DNA of 64,000 bases from Rubrivivax sp. (GCA_027491255.1 JAIXWM010000187.1:1-64000); one strand, 5' to 3'. Shown: positions 50,710 to 60,584, counted from the first letter of the stretch. Numbers and translations: made by a program. The notes: generated from the sequence alone by a model not told the origin.

Positions 50710-51477
50710 TCAATGCACCGTGTCGGCCGCAGCCTCCGCCGAGGGCTCGTCCTGGAGCTTGCCGAGCAGCCGGTCCTTGACGCCGACGAAATTGCGCATC
50801 GAATGCAACTGCAGGTACAGCAGTTCGAGTTCGTCGGTCTTGGCCAGCGTGGCCAGCGCCTGCGCCGACAGCTGTCGCAGCTTCTCCCGGCTGACGCCGA
50901 AAAAACCATTGAGCGTGAGCTTTTCGCCTGCGGGCGTCGTCACCTGCGCCTGCATGGGCTCGAGCAACCCCAGCTCGCTGACGCGCCGGGCGAACGCGCG
51001 GGTGCGCTCGAATTGCGCCTGGTAGTCCTGAAGAAACTTCAGCACCCGCTCGGTGTAGCCGGTGGGCTTGCCATCATCGGAAAACAGCCGCTCGCCGAGC
51101 CCGTCGGTGTTGACGCCGGGGTAGGCGGTATCGATGCACAGGGTCAGCGACTTCTCATCCGAACTGCTCGAGAAGACGAAGGGGTAGCGGCGAATGAAAG
51201 CCGGGATGTAGTCGGCCTGCCACTTGCGCTCCGGCGACAGGTACAGGTTCTGGTTGCCGCGCACCCCCAGCACGACGGACGGCACCACCTCCTCACCGGT
51301 GCCGGCGAAGACGATCGGGTACTCGTTGGCGGCACGCAGAAATTCCACAGCCATCAGCGGCACGGCGTTGACCTCGGCGCTGAAGGAGAAGTCAGGCACG
51401 GGTGCCACCGAGTGGCGCGCATGCCGGGATGCGGACACGGGGGTGGCGCTTTCGTAGATCAGCAGTTGCTTGGTCAT
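50710..51477 (-). CDS. SapC family protein (copy 2)
   Basis: A 255-residue SapC-family protein, colinear with copy 1 at the other end of the locus along its whole length (shared VPLxAVEF, NEYPIVF/AEYPIVF, PAFxRRYPFVF, LTLCxD, PGVN, LGLLEP, SDELEL/TDELEL and SLRNF/SMRNF blocks). ATG 51477 has GAGGA eight bases ahead. It is the first gene of the minus-strand export operon (SapC, GAF-HlyD, PqqD-M50-HlyD, SecA-like, HlyD). The two copies differ at many positions, so this is an old duplication or separate recruitment, not a recent repeat. No membrane segment is visible. Confidence 0.9.
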   Translation of the reverse strand: MTKQLLIYESATPVSASRHARHSVAPVPDFSFSAEVNAVPLMAVEFLRAANEYPIVFAGTGEEVVPSVVLGVRGNQNLYLSPERKWQADYIPAFIRRYPFVFSSSSDEKSLTLCIDTAYPGVNTDGLGERLFSDDGKPTGYTERVLKFLQDYQAQFERTRAFARRVSELGLLEPMQAQVTTPAGEKLTLNGFFGVSREKLRQLSAQALATLAKTDELELLYLQLHSMRNFVGVKDRLLGKLQDEPSAEAAADTVH

Positions 51478-51781
51478 GGGACTGTTTCCTCATCGGGTCT
51501 GAAATCTTCAACGGTGATCAGCAGCCAGCTCGGGCGCTGGAGGGGCCGTCGCCGCCACCGGCGGCGCGCCTGCACCGCGACACCCCGGACTCGCGCCGCG
51601 GGACCGGCCCAGTGCCCCGGCATCTGTCGCAGCCAGACCAGTCTCCGGCCGACCTGCCCGCCGCTGCTTGAGCGGTCGCAAGGGCGGCCTCCTTACCGTG
51701 AGGCGATCGATGACGGTCGGCTCCTGCCCGGGCGACCTCGGATAATCCCGGCCTCTTCCGGTGTCACTCCCACCCCACCCC
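51478..51781. other. Divergent intergenic region, SapC copy 2 and argH
   Basis: 304 bp without a gene. It must carry promoters for the export operon (minus) and argH (plus). It contains a CGCCGCC/GGCGGCG hairpin at 51550-51566 with no T tract, and GATAAT at 51741-51746, a good -10 match about 35 bp ahead of argH. No small open frame with a ribosome site was seen. Confidence 0.5.
51741..51746 (+). promoter_or_regulatory. Candidate -10 box for argH
   Basis: GATAAT matches the sigma70 -10 consensus at five of six positions, 35 bp ahead of the argH ATG. No convincing -35 lies 16-18 bp upstream. Confidence 0.4.
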
Positions 51782-53182
51782 ATGACCAGCTCGAATCCCC
51801 TCGCCAACAAGTCCCAGGCCTGGTCGGCCCTGTTCTCCGAGCCGATGAGCGAGCTGGTGCAGCGCTACACGGCCAGCGTCGGTTTCGACCAGCGGCTGTG
51901 GCGGGCCGACATCGACGGCAGCCTGGCGCACGCGCGCATGCTCGCCGCGCAGGGCATCATCGGCGCGCAGGATCTGGCCGACATCGAGCGCGGGATGGGT
52001 CAGATCGCCGGCGAGATCGAGCGCGGCGAATTCACCTGGAAGCTCGAGCTCGAGGACGTGCACCTGAACATCGAGGCCCGGCTGACCGAGCTCGTCGGCC
52101 TGGCGGGCAAGCGCCTGCACACCGGGCGCTCGCGCAACGACCAGGTCGCCACCGACGTGCGGCTGTGGCTGCGCGCCGAGATCGACGGCCTGGCCGCGCT
52201 GCTGGCGGCGATGCAGCGCGCGCTCGTCGAGCTGGCTGCGCGCCACACCGACACCGTGATGCCGGGCTTCACCCACCTGCAGGTGGCGCAGCCCGTGAGC
52301 TTTGCGCACCACCTGCTGGCCTACGTGGAGATGTTCGCGCGCGACGCCGAGCGCCTGGCCGATGCGAGGAAGCGCGTCAACCGCCTGCCGCTGGGCGCGG
52401 CGGCGCTGGCCGGCACCAGCTACCCGCTGGACCGCGAATCGGTGGCGCGCGCGCTCGGCTTCGACGGCGTGTGCGAAAACAGCCTGGACGCCGTCAGCGA
52501 CCGCGACTTCGCGCTCGAGTTCACTGCCTGCGCGTCCATCTGCATGGTGCACGTCTCGCGCCTGGCCGAGGAGCTGGTGCTGTGGATGAGCCAGAGCTTC
52601 GGCTTCGTCGACCTGGCCGACCGCTACTGCACCGGCTCGTCCATCATGCCGCAGAAGCGCAACCCGGACGTGGCCGAACTCGCGCGCGGCAAGAGCGGGC
52701 GCGTGGTGGGTCACCTGATGGGGCTGCTGACGCTGATGAAGGGCCAGCCGCTGGCCTACAACAAGGACAACCAGGAAGACAAGGAGCCGCTGTTCGACAC
52801 CGTCGACACGCTGCGCGATACCCTGCGCATCATGGCCGAGATGTGCGAAGGCATCGTCGTCAAGCCCGAGGCGATGGAGCGCGCCGCGCTGCGCGGCTAC
52901 GCCACCGCCACCGACCTGGCCGACTACCTGGTCAAGAAGGGCCTGCCCTTCCGCGACGCGCACGAGGCCGTGGCGCACGCGGTCAAGGTGGCGCTGCGCG
53001 AGGGCGTGGACCTGTCACAGCTGCCGCTGGCCACGCTGCAGGGCTTCCACCCTGCCATCGGTGACGATGTCTTCGAAGTGCTGACGCTGCGCGGCTCGAT
53101 GAACGCCCGCCAGGTACGCGGCGGCACCGCGCCCGGGCAGGTGGCGGCGCAGGTGGAGCGGCACCGGGCGCGGCTGGGGTGA
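51782..53182 (+). CDS. argH: Argininosuccinate lyase
   Basis: A 466-residue ArgH, which splits argininosuccinate into arginine and fumarate in the last step of arginine synthesis. It belongs to the fumarase/aspartase superfamily; the signature loop GSSIMPQKRNPD begins at residue 285 with its catalytic serine, and TGRSRNDQVATDVRLWLR (substrate binding) and HTDTVMPGFTHLQVAQP are present. Length matches the family. ATG 51782 begins MTSSNPLANKSQAWSALFSEP, as in Burkholderiales homologues; an earlier in-frame start at 51761 adds seven residues without support. The gene is monocistronic here and converges with the glycosidase gene across 113 bp. Confidence 0.98.
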   Translation: MTSSNPLANKSQAWSALFSEPMSELVQRYTASVGFDQRLWRADIDGSLAHARMLAAQGIIGAQDLADIERGMGQIAGEIERGEFTWKLELEDVHLNIEARLTELVGLAGKRLHTGRSRNDQVATDVRLWLRAEIDGLAALLAAMQRALVELAARHTDTVMPGFTHLQVAQPVSFAHHLLAYVEMFARDAERLADARKRVNRLPLGAAALAGTSYPLDRESVARALGFDGVCENSLDAVSDRDFALEFTACASICMVHVSRLAEELVLWMSQSFGFVDLADRYCTGSSIMPQKRNPDVAELARGKSGRVVGHLMGLLTLMKGQPLAYNKDNQEDKEPLFDTVDTLRDTLRIMAEMCEGIVVKPEAMERAALRGYATATDLADYLVKKGLPFRDAHEAVAHAVKVALREGVDLSQLPLATLQGFHPAIGDDVFEVLTLRGSMNARQVRGGTAPGQVAAQVERHRARLG

Positions 53183-53295
53183 GCCAAGGCGGTTCGAGGA
53201 CGCGAAGCGCGGCAGGCCGGCCCCCGGACGGGTGGAGGCCAGTGCAACAACCTCTCGGTGAACGCCGGAAGGCCGACCGACGCCACCGCGCCGCG

Positions 53296-55122
53296 TCAAG
53301 GCCGTGATGCGGCGGCCTGACCCGCCTCCAGCGCCTGACGCGCTCGATAGGCCTGCGCCAGCACCTCGAAAGCCAGCTTGCGTGTCGTCTTGTCCTCGGC
53401 GATCAGGCCCTTGCGGTTGAAGCCGCGGTTGAACACCGTCTGGCGCCGCTCCGACCTGAAGTCGTACAGGAGCCAGGGGGTCATGCCGCAGATGTAGTCG
53501 GCGGTGTCGGCGATGGCGATCTGCCCACGGTACATGCGCGCCTGGCACTCCTCGGTGAACAGCTCGTCTTCACGGCCGTGGTGGCCGGCCAGGGCGTCGG
53601 CCCCGGTCTCGCTGATCAGCACCGGACGGTCGGGCGAGGAATTGGCCAGCAAGGTGCGCAGGCCTTCGAAACCCGGCTCGTACCAGCCGAAATACTCGTT
53701 CAGGCCGATGACGTCCAGGTGCTGCGCGAGCCGGTCCTCGATGCGGAAGGCCTGGCGGTTGATGAGGCAGGCCGCCGAGACGAGCCGGGTCGGGTCGGCC
53801 TCGCGTGCGGCGCGGACGAGTTCGCGCATGAAGGCATAGCGCGCTTCGGTGTCGGCGTTCTCGTTGCCCACGCCCCACAGGATGACGCTGGCGCGGTTGG
53901 CGTCGCGGGCGATCAGCTCCTGCAGTTGGTTGCGGGCGTCGTCCAGCGTCGCCGGGTCCTCGAAGCGGATGGCCCAGTAGACGGGAATCTCCTCCCACAG
54001 CAGAAAGCCCAGCTCGTCGGCGATGCGCGCCACGTGCTCGTGGTGCGGGTAGTGCGCCAGGCGCAGGAAATTGCAGCCGAGCTCGCGCGCGTGGGCGAAG
54101 CGGCGGCGCACGTCCTCCTCGGTCGAGCACTTGCCCAGGTCCAGGTCATCCTCGTGCACGCAGATGCCGCGCAGGTAGACCGGCTGGCCGTTGAGCAGGA
54201 TGCGCCGACCCTCGACACGGATCTCCCGAAAACCGATGCGGTCGCTGACCCGGTCAGAGCCGAAGACGAAATGGACATCGTGCAGGCAGGGATGCTGCGG
54301 CGACCACAGCGCGGGTCTGGCATCGAAGACCAGGGTGCCGCGGCCCTGGCGTACCGGGATCTCCTGCCTCAGGCCCAGCCCCGGCAGGTCCACCACCGCC
54401 ACGCCGTCCACGGGTGCCGACAGCTCGACGCAGGCACGCAGGCGGGAGAAGCTGCCGTCGGGCAGCAACTGCAGTTCGGCGCGGCGGAAGTAGACGGCCG
54501 GCAGCCGCAGCAGTTCGACCTCCCGGTACAGGCCCCCGTGGTTGAACCAGTCGACATGGTGCATCGGCACGCGCTGCGGCTCGCGCCGGTTGTCGACCTG
54601 GATCTGCAGGCGGTTGCCCGCGCCCGGCTGCAAGTGCTCGGTGAGGTCGACGAAGAACGGCGTCGACCCGCCACGGTGGGTGCCGAGGAAGTGACCGTTG
54701 AGGAACACGCGCGCCTGGTAGTTGGCAGCGCCGACGCGCAGCACGGTGCGCTCCCCCGCGCCATCGGCGCCGCCCGCGCCGCCGTCGATCAGCCGGGTGT
54801 ACCAGGCGCCACCCTCGAAGTGGCGCCACTGCGGCTGCTGCATCGTCCAACACGACGGCACCGGCGTGGTCTGGCCGGCCAGGGCGTCGTAGTCACGCGG
54901 GCGGACCCAGGCCGTGGGCGGCTCGGCCGGGTCGCGGTACCAGTGCTGGCGCAGGCCTTCGTCGAAGAGATCGAGCGTGAAGTTCCAAGCCCCGGACAAC
55001 GATACGCCGCGGCGCCCGGCCATCGCGACCACGCCCGAGCTCCCCAGCGTGGGCGACTCGAAGGGCCGCGCATACGCTTCGTCGTGCAGGTGGTGAAAGG
55101 GGTCGTGGGCACGCTCGCTCAA
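53296..55122 (-). CDS. Glycoside hydrolase family 2 (beta-glucuronidase-like)
   Basis: A 608-residue GH2 enzyme with three parts: N-terminal sugar-binding jelly roll (about 35-215), immunoglobulin-like domain (about 215-305) and catalytic TIM barrel (about 305-600). E421 in WGVGNENAD is the acid/base and E505 in LISETGADAL the nucleophile. The barrel motifs NGQPVYLRGICVHEDD and LRLAHYPHHEH are typical of beta-glucuronidase/beta-galactosidase relatives. No signal peptide is present, so it acts in the cytoplasm on imported sugar. It starts at TTG 55122 with GGGAG seven bases ahead; TTGA overlaps the stop of the upstream gene, so the two are coupled. It is the last gene of the sugar operon. The exact glycoside is unknown; glucuronides or related acids are the best guess. 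Confidence 0.9.
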   Translation of the reverse strand: MSERAHDPFHHLHDEAYARPFESPTLGSSGVVAMAGRRGVSLSGAWNFTLDLFDEGLRQHWYRDPAEPPTAWVRPRDYDALAGQTTPVPSCWTMQQPQWRHFEGGAWYTRLIDGGAGGADGAGERTVLRVGAANYQARVFLNGHFLGTHRGGSTPFFVDLTEHLQPGAGNRLQIQVDNRREPQRVPMHHVDWFNHGGLYREVELLRLPAVYFRRAELQLLPDGSFSRLRACVELSAPVDGVAVVDLPGLGLRQEIPVRQGRGTLVFDARPALWSPQHPCLHDVHFVFGSDRVSDRIGFREIRVEGRRILLNGQPVYLRGICVHEDDLDLGKCSTEEDVRRRFAHARELGCNFLRLAHYPHHEHVARIADELGFLLWEEIPVYWAIRFEDPATLDDARNQLQELIARDANRASVILWGVGNENADTEARYAFMRELVRAAREADPTRLVSAACLINRQAFRIEDRLAQHLDVIGLNEYFGWYEPGFEGLRTLLANSSPDRPVLISETGADALAGHHGREDELFTEECQARMYRGQIAIADTADYICGMTPWLLYDFRSERRQTVFNRGFNRKGLIAEDKTTRKLAFEVLAQAYRARQALEAGQAAASRP

Positions 55123-56273
55123 GACGGAACTCCCGGTTGTCGATAGCCGATGCCGACCATGCCGCGGAACGCCCAGGGCCAGCGGCCAGGCCAGAGCAGG
55201 TCGGCGATCATCGCGATGGCGATCCAGCGGAACCAGGTCGCGAAGGTGTTCGACAGGCCCTGGGGCTCCTCGTAGCCGCCGACCCAGCCGTCCTGGCGAC
55301 GCACGCCGGCGGCCACATCCGGGAAGCCCCCGTCAGGCGACTGCAGGTCCAGCAGGTGCGGCAGCAGCGCCGCCAGCCAACACTGGATGTCACCCCGGCG
55401 ATGGGCCTGCAGCCCATGGGCGTGGACCAGCAGGTCGACCAGATCGACGTCGATGCAGGCGCTGTGGACGACCGCCGGCTGGGCCAGGGACCAGTCCACG
55501 GCCCGGTCCTGGAAGTTCAGGGGTCGGCCGCACGCATACCAGAGGTGGAAGTTGTGCATCGACCCAGCCATGGCGTGCAGCGCGCGCACGGGGTCATGGG
55601 CCTGGCCGACGCCCCAGAAGCCCGTCGACGGCTCCTGCAGGCGGTCATGCCAGTCGAAGAGGATGTCCATGCAGGCCGCCACGCGTGCCCGCTCGGCCGC
55701 CGGGCCGTGGCGCGCGCGCAGCAGCAGGAAGCTGCCGAGGTTGACGATGTTGTTGCCTTCCTGCCACGGGTCGCGCAGATCGCGATCGGCCAGCCAGGCT
55801 TTCAGGTGAATGGGGTCCAGCCAGGGCTCGACAAAGTCGAGCACGGGCGCCACGCCGGGCTCGAGCATCTCCAGCGCGCCAAGGCTGTAGTTGGTGGTGT
55901 GGAAGTCGATGTAGCGCCACGTCTCGCCCGGATCCGGCTTCTTGTAGACGGTGGCATCGGTCATGCCGGGCACCCGGAAGACCCCATCGGGGCGACGGTG
56001 GGCGCGCAGCCATTGCGCCAGCGCCGAGCGCTCCTGCGGCGACCACGCGCCCAGGTCACCGAGCAGGGCCCGGGCCAGGACGGCGTTGTAGGTGCCGGGC
56101 AGCAGCACCCCGGGCCAGGTCGCCGCATCGTGCGCGGCGCTGATGCGGCTGACGCCGCGCGCGGCACCCGGGTGCTGCATGCGGTCCAGCCAGCGCAGCG
56201 TGGCGCGGCGAGCCTGCTCGATGCGGACCTGGAGCGCCGCATCGGCGGCCACGGGGTTCTCGGTGAAATCCAC
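55119..56273 (-). CDS. Unknown alpha/alpha-barrel-like protein of sugar operon
   Basis: A 384-residue cytoplasmic protein with no family that I can name. It is rich in Trp, His, Asp and Ala-containing helices, and repeating patterns such as LPHLLDLQSPDGGFPDVAAG and LLPGTYNAVLARALLGDLGAW resemble (alpha/alpha) toroids found in some glycosidases, epimerases and terpenoid-cyclase-like proteins. Candidate catalytic or ligand residues are in RYIDFHTTNYSLGALEM and SMHNFHLWYACGRP. The start is GTG 56273, five bases after the permease stop with AAGG ahead. It lies between the ABC permeases and the GH2 enzyme and is coupled to the latter, so it probably acts on the imported sugar or the GH2 product. 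Confidence 0.75.
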   Translation of the reverse strand: MDFTENPVAADAALQVRIEQARRATLRWLDRMQHPGAARGVSRISAAHDAATWPGVLLPGTYNAVLARALLGDLGAWSPQERSALAQWLRAHRRPDGVFRVPGMTDATVYKKPDPGETWRYIDFHTTNYSLGALEMLEPGVAPVLDFVEPWLDPIHLKAWLADRDLRDPWQEGNNIVNLGSFLLLRARHGPAAERARVAACMDILFDWHDRLQEPSTGFWGVGQAHDPVRALHAMAGSMHNFHLWYACGRPLNFQDRAVDWSLAQPAVVHSACIDVDLVDLLVHAHGLQAHRRGDIQCWLAALLPHLLDLQSPDGGFPDVAAGVRRQDGWVGGYEEPQGLSNTFATWFRWIAIAMIADLLWPGRWPWAFRGMVGIGYRQPGVPS

Positions 56274-56278
56274 GGGCG

Positions 56279-57124
56279 TCAGCCTTTCACTGCACCTGCG
56301 GTCATGCCGGACATGACGCGCCGCTGGGCCAGCAGGAAGAACAGGGTCACCGGCAGGGTGGTGATGACGGCCAGGGCCATGATGCCCTGGAAGTTCACGC
56401 CCAGCTCGCCATTCAGGTTGAGCAGTGCCACCGGCAGGGTGTAGGTGTCGGGCGAGCGGGACACCACCAGCACCGGCAGCCACTGAGCCCACCCCAGCAG
56501 GAAACTCACGATGGCCGCGGTGGCCACCACCGGCCGCGCCATCGGGAGCACGACGTGGACCAGCACGTCGAACTCGCTCGCGCCATCGATGGTCGCCGCC
56601 TCGATCACGGAACGGGGCACGGTGCGGAAGAACTGCTCGAACAGGAAGAACTGGATCGGGCTGAGGGACAGGAACAGCACGATCCCCGCATAGCTGCCCA
56701 GCAGCCCCAGCTTGTACATGACGATGTAGACAGGGATGACCAGCAGCATGTACGGATACATGATGGTGGTGAGGAAGCCCAGCCTCAGAAGGCGCAGCAG
56801 CAGGACGTCGGGCCGGCGCACCAAGGCATACGCGCCCAGGGCCGTCACCACGGTGCCGATGGCGGTGGCCAGCGAAGTGATGACCACCGAGTTCAGGACA
56901 TAGCGCCACAGCGGCGTGCCACCGATGCTGGCCACCTCGGACAGCACCTGCAGGCTGGGCGCTTCGGGCCACGGACGCAGCGGCGCCGACAGGATGGCCT
57001 CGGTGCTTCGGAACGCACTGACCAGCATCCACCAATAGGGGTACAGGCACAGCAGGCTCACGAAGCCGGCGGCCGCATACGCCAGCACACGCAGCGGCGA
57101 CCACCTGCTGTTCACGCGGGGCAT
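56279..57124 (-). CDS. Carbohydrate ABC transporter permease, MalG type
   Basis: A 281-residue inner-membrane permease with six transmembrane segments and the EAA loop EAATIDGASEFDVLVHVVLPMARP, where the cytoplasmic ATPase docks. Family CUT1/MalG features include the first-helix region CLYPYWWMLVSAFRS and LAQRRVMSGMTAGAVKG at the C-terminus, the usual MalG-type end. ATG 57124 lies two bases after the upstream permease stop. Works with the paired permease, the ATPase and the solute-binding protein. Substrate is probably an oligosaccharide or glycoside. Confidence 0.94.
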   Translation of the reverse strand: MPRVNSRWSPLRVLAYAAAGFVSLLCLYPYWWMLVSAFRSTEAILSAPLRPWPEAPSLQVLSEVASIGGTPLWRYVLNSVVITSLATAIGTVVTALGAYALVRRPDVLLLRLLRLGFLTTIMYPYMLLVIPVYIVMYKLGLLGSYAGIVLFLSLSPIQFFLFEQFFRTVPRSVIEAATIDGASEFDVLVHVVLPMARPVVATAAIVSFLLGWAQWLPVLVVSRSPDTYTLPVALLNLNGELGVNFQGIMALAVITTLPVTLFFLLAQRRVMSGMTAGAVKG

Positions 57125-57126
57125 GC

Positions 57127-58044
57127 TCACGCCGGCCCCTTCGTGCGCTGCAGTGCCATGAGGCCGAGCGCCAGCGCGATCACGACGGCGAACAGGATGG
57201 TGGCCATCGCGGTGGCCTCGCCGTAGCGCCCCTGCTCGAACAGCTGGTAGGCGTAGTAGCTGACGAAGTTGGTGGAATCGTTGGGTCCGCCCTTGGTCAT
57301 CACGGCGACGACGGTGAAGGTCTTCAGGTACTGGATGAGAGCGTAGACCGAGTTCACGAGCAAGGCCGGTCGCAGCTCGGGCAGGGTGACGTGCCAGAAC
57401 GTCTGCCATGCATTGGCGCCGTCGATCTCTGCGGCCTCGCGCACGCCGCGGTCGCAGAGCGCCAGGTTGGCCAGGAAGATGACGACGTAGAAGCCGACGT
57501 GGTGCCACAGTTCGGCGATCAGCACCGCCCACAGCACCGTGCCCGTGGACGCCAGGCCGCCGAACGGCGGCAGGCCGACTGCGCCCAGCGCCATGTTGAC
57601 CGCGCCGAAGCTCTGGTCGAACAACCAGCGCCACACCACATAGCCGGCCACGTCGGGCGTCACCACGGGCAGGAAGATGGCGATCTTGAACAGGGTCAGG
57701 CCCCGCCCCATCAACGGGGAATGCAGCAGCAGCGCGTAGGCCAGCGCCAGCACGATGGTGCAGACCACGGCCAGGGCGGTGTAGACCAGCGTGCGCCCCA
57801 GCGAAGCGACGAACAGCGGGTCGGCGAGCACGGTGGCGTAGTTGGCCCAGCCCACCCACTGCGCCGAGGGCTGCAAGGCCGTGGCCGACGCCGTCATCGA
57901 CACCTGCAGCGACAGCAGGATGGGCCAGACGCCGAAGACCGCGGTCAGGGCCGCGAAAGGCAGCACGAAGAGCCAGAAGACGCCGACCCGCTGCCCCCGG
58001 GACCACTGCAGCCCGGCCGCGACGCGACGAACCAGGGGATTCAC
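57127..58044 (-). CDS. Carbohydrate ABC transporter permease, MalF type
   Basis: A 305-residue permease with six predicted membrane segments and EAA loop REAAEIDGANAWQTFWHVTLPELRP. N-terminal sequence FWLFVLPFAALTAVFGVWPILLSL and the internal YATVLADPLFVASLGRTLVY are typical of MalF/UgpA-type CUT1 permeases. The start is GTG 58044, about 60 bases after the ATPase gene stop (58103); an ATG alternative is not apparent close by. Forms the transport channel with the MalG-type partner. Confidence 0.93.
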   Translation of the reverse strand: MNPLVRRVAAGLQWSRGQRVGVFWLFVLPFAALTAVFGVWPILLSLQVSMTASATALQPSAQWVGWANYATVLADPLFVASLGRTLVYTALAVVCTIVLALAYALLLHSPLMGRGLTLFKIAIFLPVVTPDVAGYVVWRWLFDQSFGAVNMALGAVGLPPFGGLASTGTVLWAVLIAELWHHVGFYVVIFLANLALCDRGVREAAEIDGANAWQTFWHVTLPELRPALLVNSVYALIQYLKTFTVVAVMTKGGPNDSTNFVSYYAYQLFEQGRYGEATAMATILFAVVIALALGLMALQRTKGPA

Positions 58045-58102
58045 GGCGCGGGGTTCCCGGCCGGCCAGAACCGCCCGTCGAGCGTGGCCGCGACAGCGCG
58101 AA

Positions 58103-59185
<1,083 letters not shown>

Positions 59186-59193
59186 TGTGGCGC

Positions 59194-60486
59194 CTACTTG
59201 CGTGCCTGCAGCCTGGCCGTCAACTCCCGCATCTCGGTGGCGGTCTCGGCGATGAAGGCCTTCCAGTTCGCCGGCGGCTTGCTGATGCCCGACAGCAGCT
59301 TGCGGTGGAAGGCCGCCTCGAGCTCGGGGTAGAACGTGTGCGTGGCCTCGGGGAAATCGTAGGCAGCGAGCTGCCACGCGGGCGCGGCGAAGATGCGCTG
59401 GCGCTCCGACAGCGAGGACACGTCCAGGTCCTTGCGGACCGCCGAGCCGACGTTGTCCAGCGAGGCCTGCTGCGCCGTCTTGCCGAGCATGAACTTCGCG
59501 AACTCGACCGCGAGCGCCTTGTTCGGGGAATTCTCAGGCACGGCCACGCCACGCATGCCGCCGATCACGACAGCGTTCTTGCGGCCGGCTTCGAAGCTGG
59601 GCCACGGGCCGATGACGAAGTCGCCCTTGAGCACCGTCGGGCCGTCCCACTTCTTCACGTTCCAGTCGCCGACGCGGAACATGCCGGCACGACCGCCCTC
59701 GATGACCTGGTACATCTCGGGGAAGGAGTGGTTGATCGTGTCCGGAGGCACGAACCGGTAGTCGGAATAGGTGCGCAGGAACTCCTCCAGCACCTGGGCG
59801 TGGCGGGGCTGGTCGATGACGATCCGGCCCTGGGGGTCGATGAGCGTGTGCTTCAGGCCCGAGCCGAAGACGAACAGGTCCAGCATGTGGATCAGGTCGC
59901 GCGGCTTGGCCGCCTGCAAGGCGAAGCCGAAGGTGTTGGCCGTGCCGTTGCCGTCCGGGTCGTTGTCGCGGAACTTGACGGCCACGCGCTTGGCGTCCTC
60001 CCAGGTGGCAGGGAACTTTTCGCCCACCTTGTCGAGCCAGCTCTTGCGCACGCCCAGCGCCATCTGCACACGCTGGGTCGGCAGGATGATCATCTTCTTG
60101 CCGTGGGTGGCGACGTCGAGGTCGGTTTCGCTCAGGAAGCTCTTGTCGGCCACCTGCGCGAGCACGGGCGTCAGGTCCATCAGCTTGCGCGTCTGGTCCT
60201 CGATGCGGATCACGCGCTCGTAGTTGTTGAACAGCAGATCCGGGGCGGTGTTGGTGTTCAGCGCCGAGATCGAGCGCCCGAACCACTGCTCGGTGGGGTA
60301 GTTGATCGACCGCACTGTGACCCCGGGCCGGACCTTGGCGAACTCGGCCGACATCGCGCTGAACCACCTGATGCCGTTCTCGCCCAGGTCGTGCCAGACG
60401 ACCAGTTCCTGGGAGGCTGCCGCCCCCATGCACAAGGTGGAAGCAACGGCCGTCAGGGCCTTGAGCAGGACACGTCTCGTCTTCAT
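59194..60486 (-). CDS. Periplasmic sugar-binding protein of ABC transporter
   Basis: A 430-residue extracellular solute-binding protein (family 1 type) with a signal peptide (MKTRRVLLKALTAVASTLCMGAAASQ, cut near residue 25). The mature part begins ELVVWHDLGENGIRWFSAMSAEF, as in MalE/UgpB-type binding proteins; it has two lobes with conserved segments PDLLFNNYERV and AGMFRVGDWNVKKW. A GGAGACGACG ribosome site precedes ATG 60486. It is the first gene of the operon that runs through the transporter to GH2, and its 130-bp upstream region holds the LacI-type operator. Confidence 0.93.
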   Translation of the reverse strand: MKTRRVLLKALTAVASTLCMGAAASQELVVWHDLGENGIRWFSAMSAEFAKVRPGVTVRSINYPTEQWFGRSISALNTNTAPDLLFNNYERVIRIEDQTRKLMDLTPVLAQVADKSFLSETDLDVATHGKKMIILPTQRVQMALGVRKSWLDKVGEKFPATWEDAKRVAVKFRDNDPDGNGTANTFGFALQAAKPRDLIHMLDLFVFGSGLKHTLIDPQGRIVIDQPRHAQVLEEFLRTYSDYRFVPPDTINHSFPEMYQVIEGGRAGMFRVGDWNVKKWDGPTVLKGDFVIGPWPSFEAGRKNAVVIGGMRGVAVPENSPNKALAVEFAKFMLGKTAQQASLDNVGSAVRKDLDVSSLSERQRIFAAPAWQLAAYDFPEATHTFYPELEAAFHRKLLSGISKPPANWKAFIAETATEMRELTARLQARK

Positions 60487-60542
60487 CGTCGTCTCCGGTG
60501 GATGTCGTGGTGCGGGGCAGGGCCGAAACGCCGAACCCGATG

Positions 60543-60558
60543 GGTTAAACGTTTAACC
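60543..60558. promoter_or_regulatory. LacI-type operator palindrome
   Basis: GGTTAAACGTTTAACC is a perfect 16-bp palindrome with the central CG typical of LacI/GalR-family operators. It is 57 bp upstream of the solute-binding protein ATG (minus) and 59 bp upstream of the lacI-type ATG (plus), so one site could control both directions. It sits just upstream of a candidate -10 (TAGACT 60579-60584) of the regulator. Confidence 0.85.
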
Positions 60559-60578
60559 AACTCTACTTCCATCTTCGA

Positions 60579-60584
60579 TAGACT
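60579..60584 (+). promoter_or_regulatory. Candidate -10 box for LacI-type regulator gene
   Basis: TAGACT, 32 bp ahead of the regulator's start. With 17-bp spacing the -35 position would fall on the end of the operator palindrome, which would fit autorepression. Confidence 0.4.
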
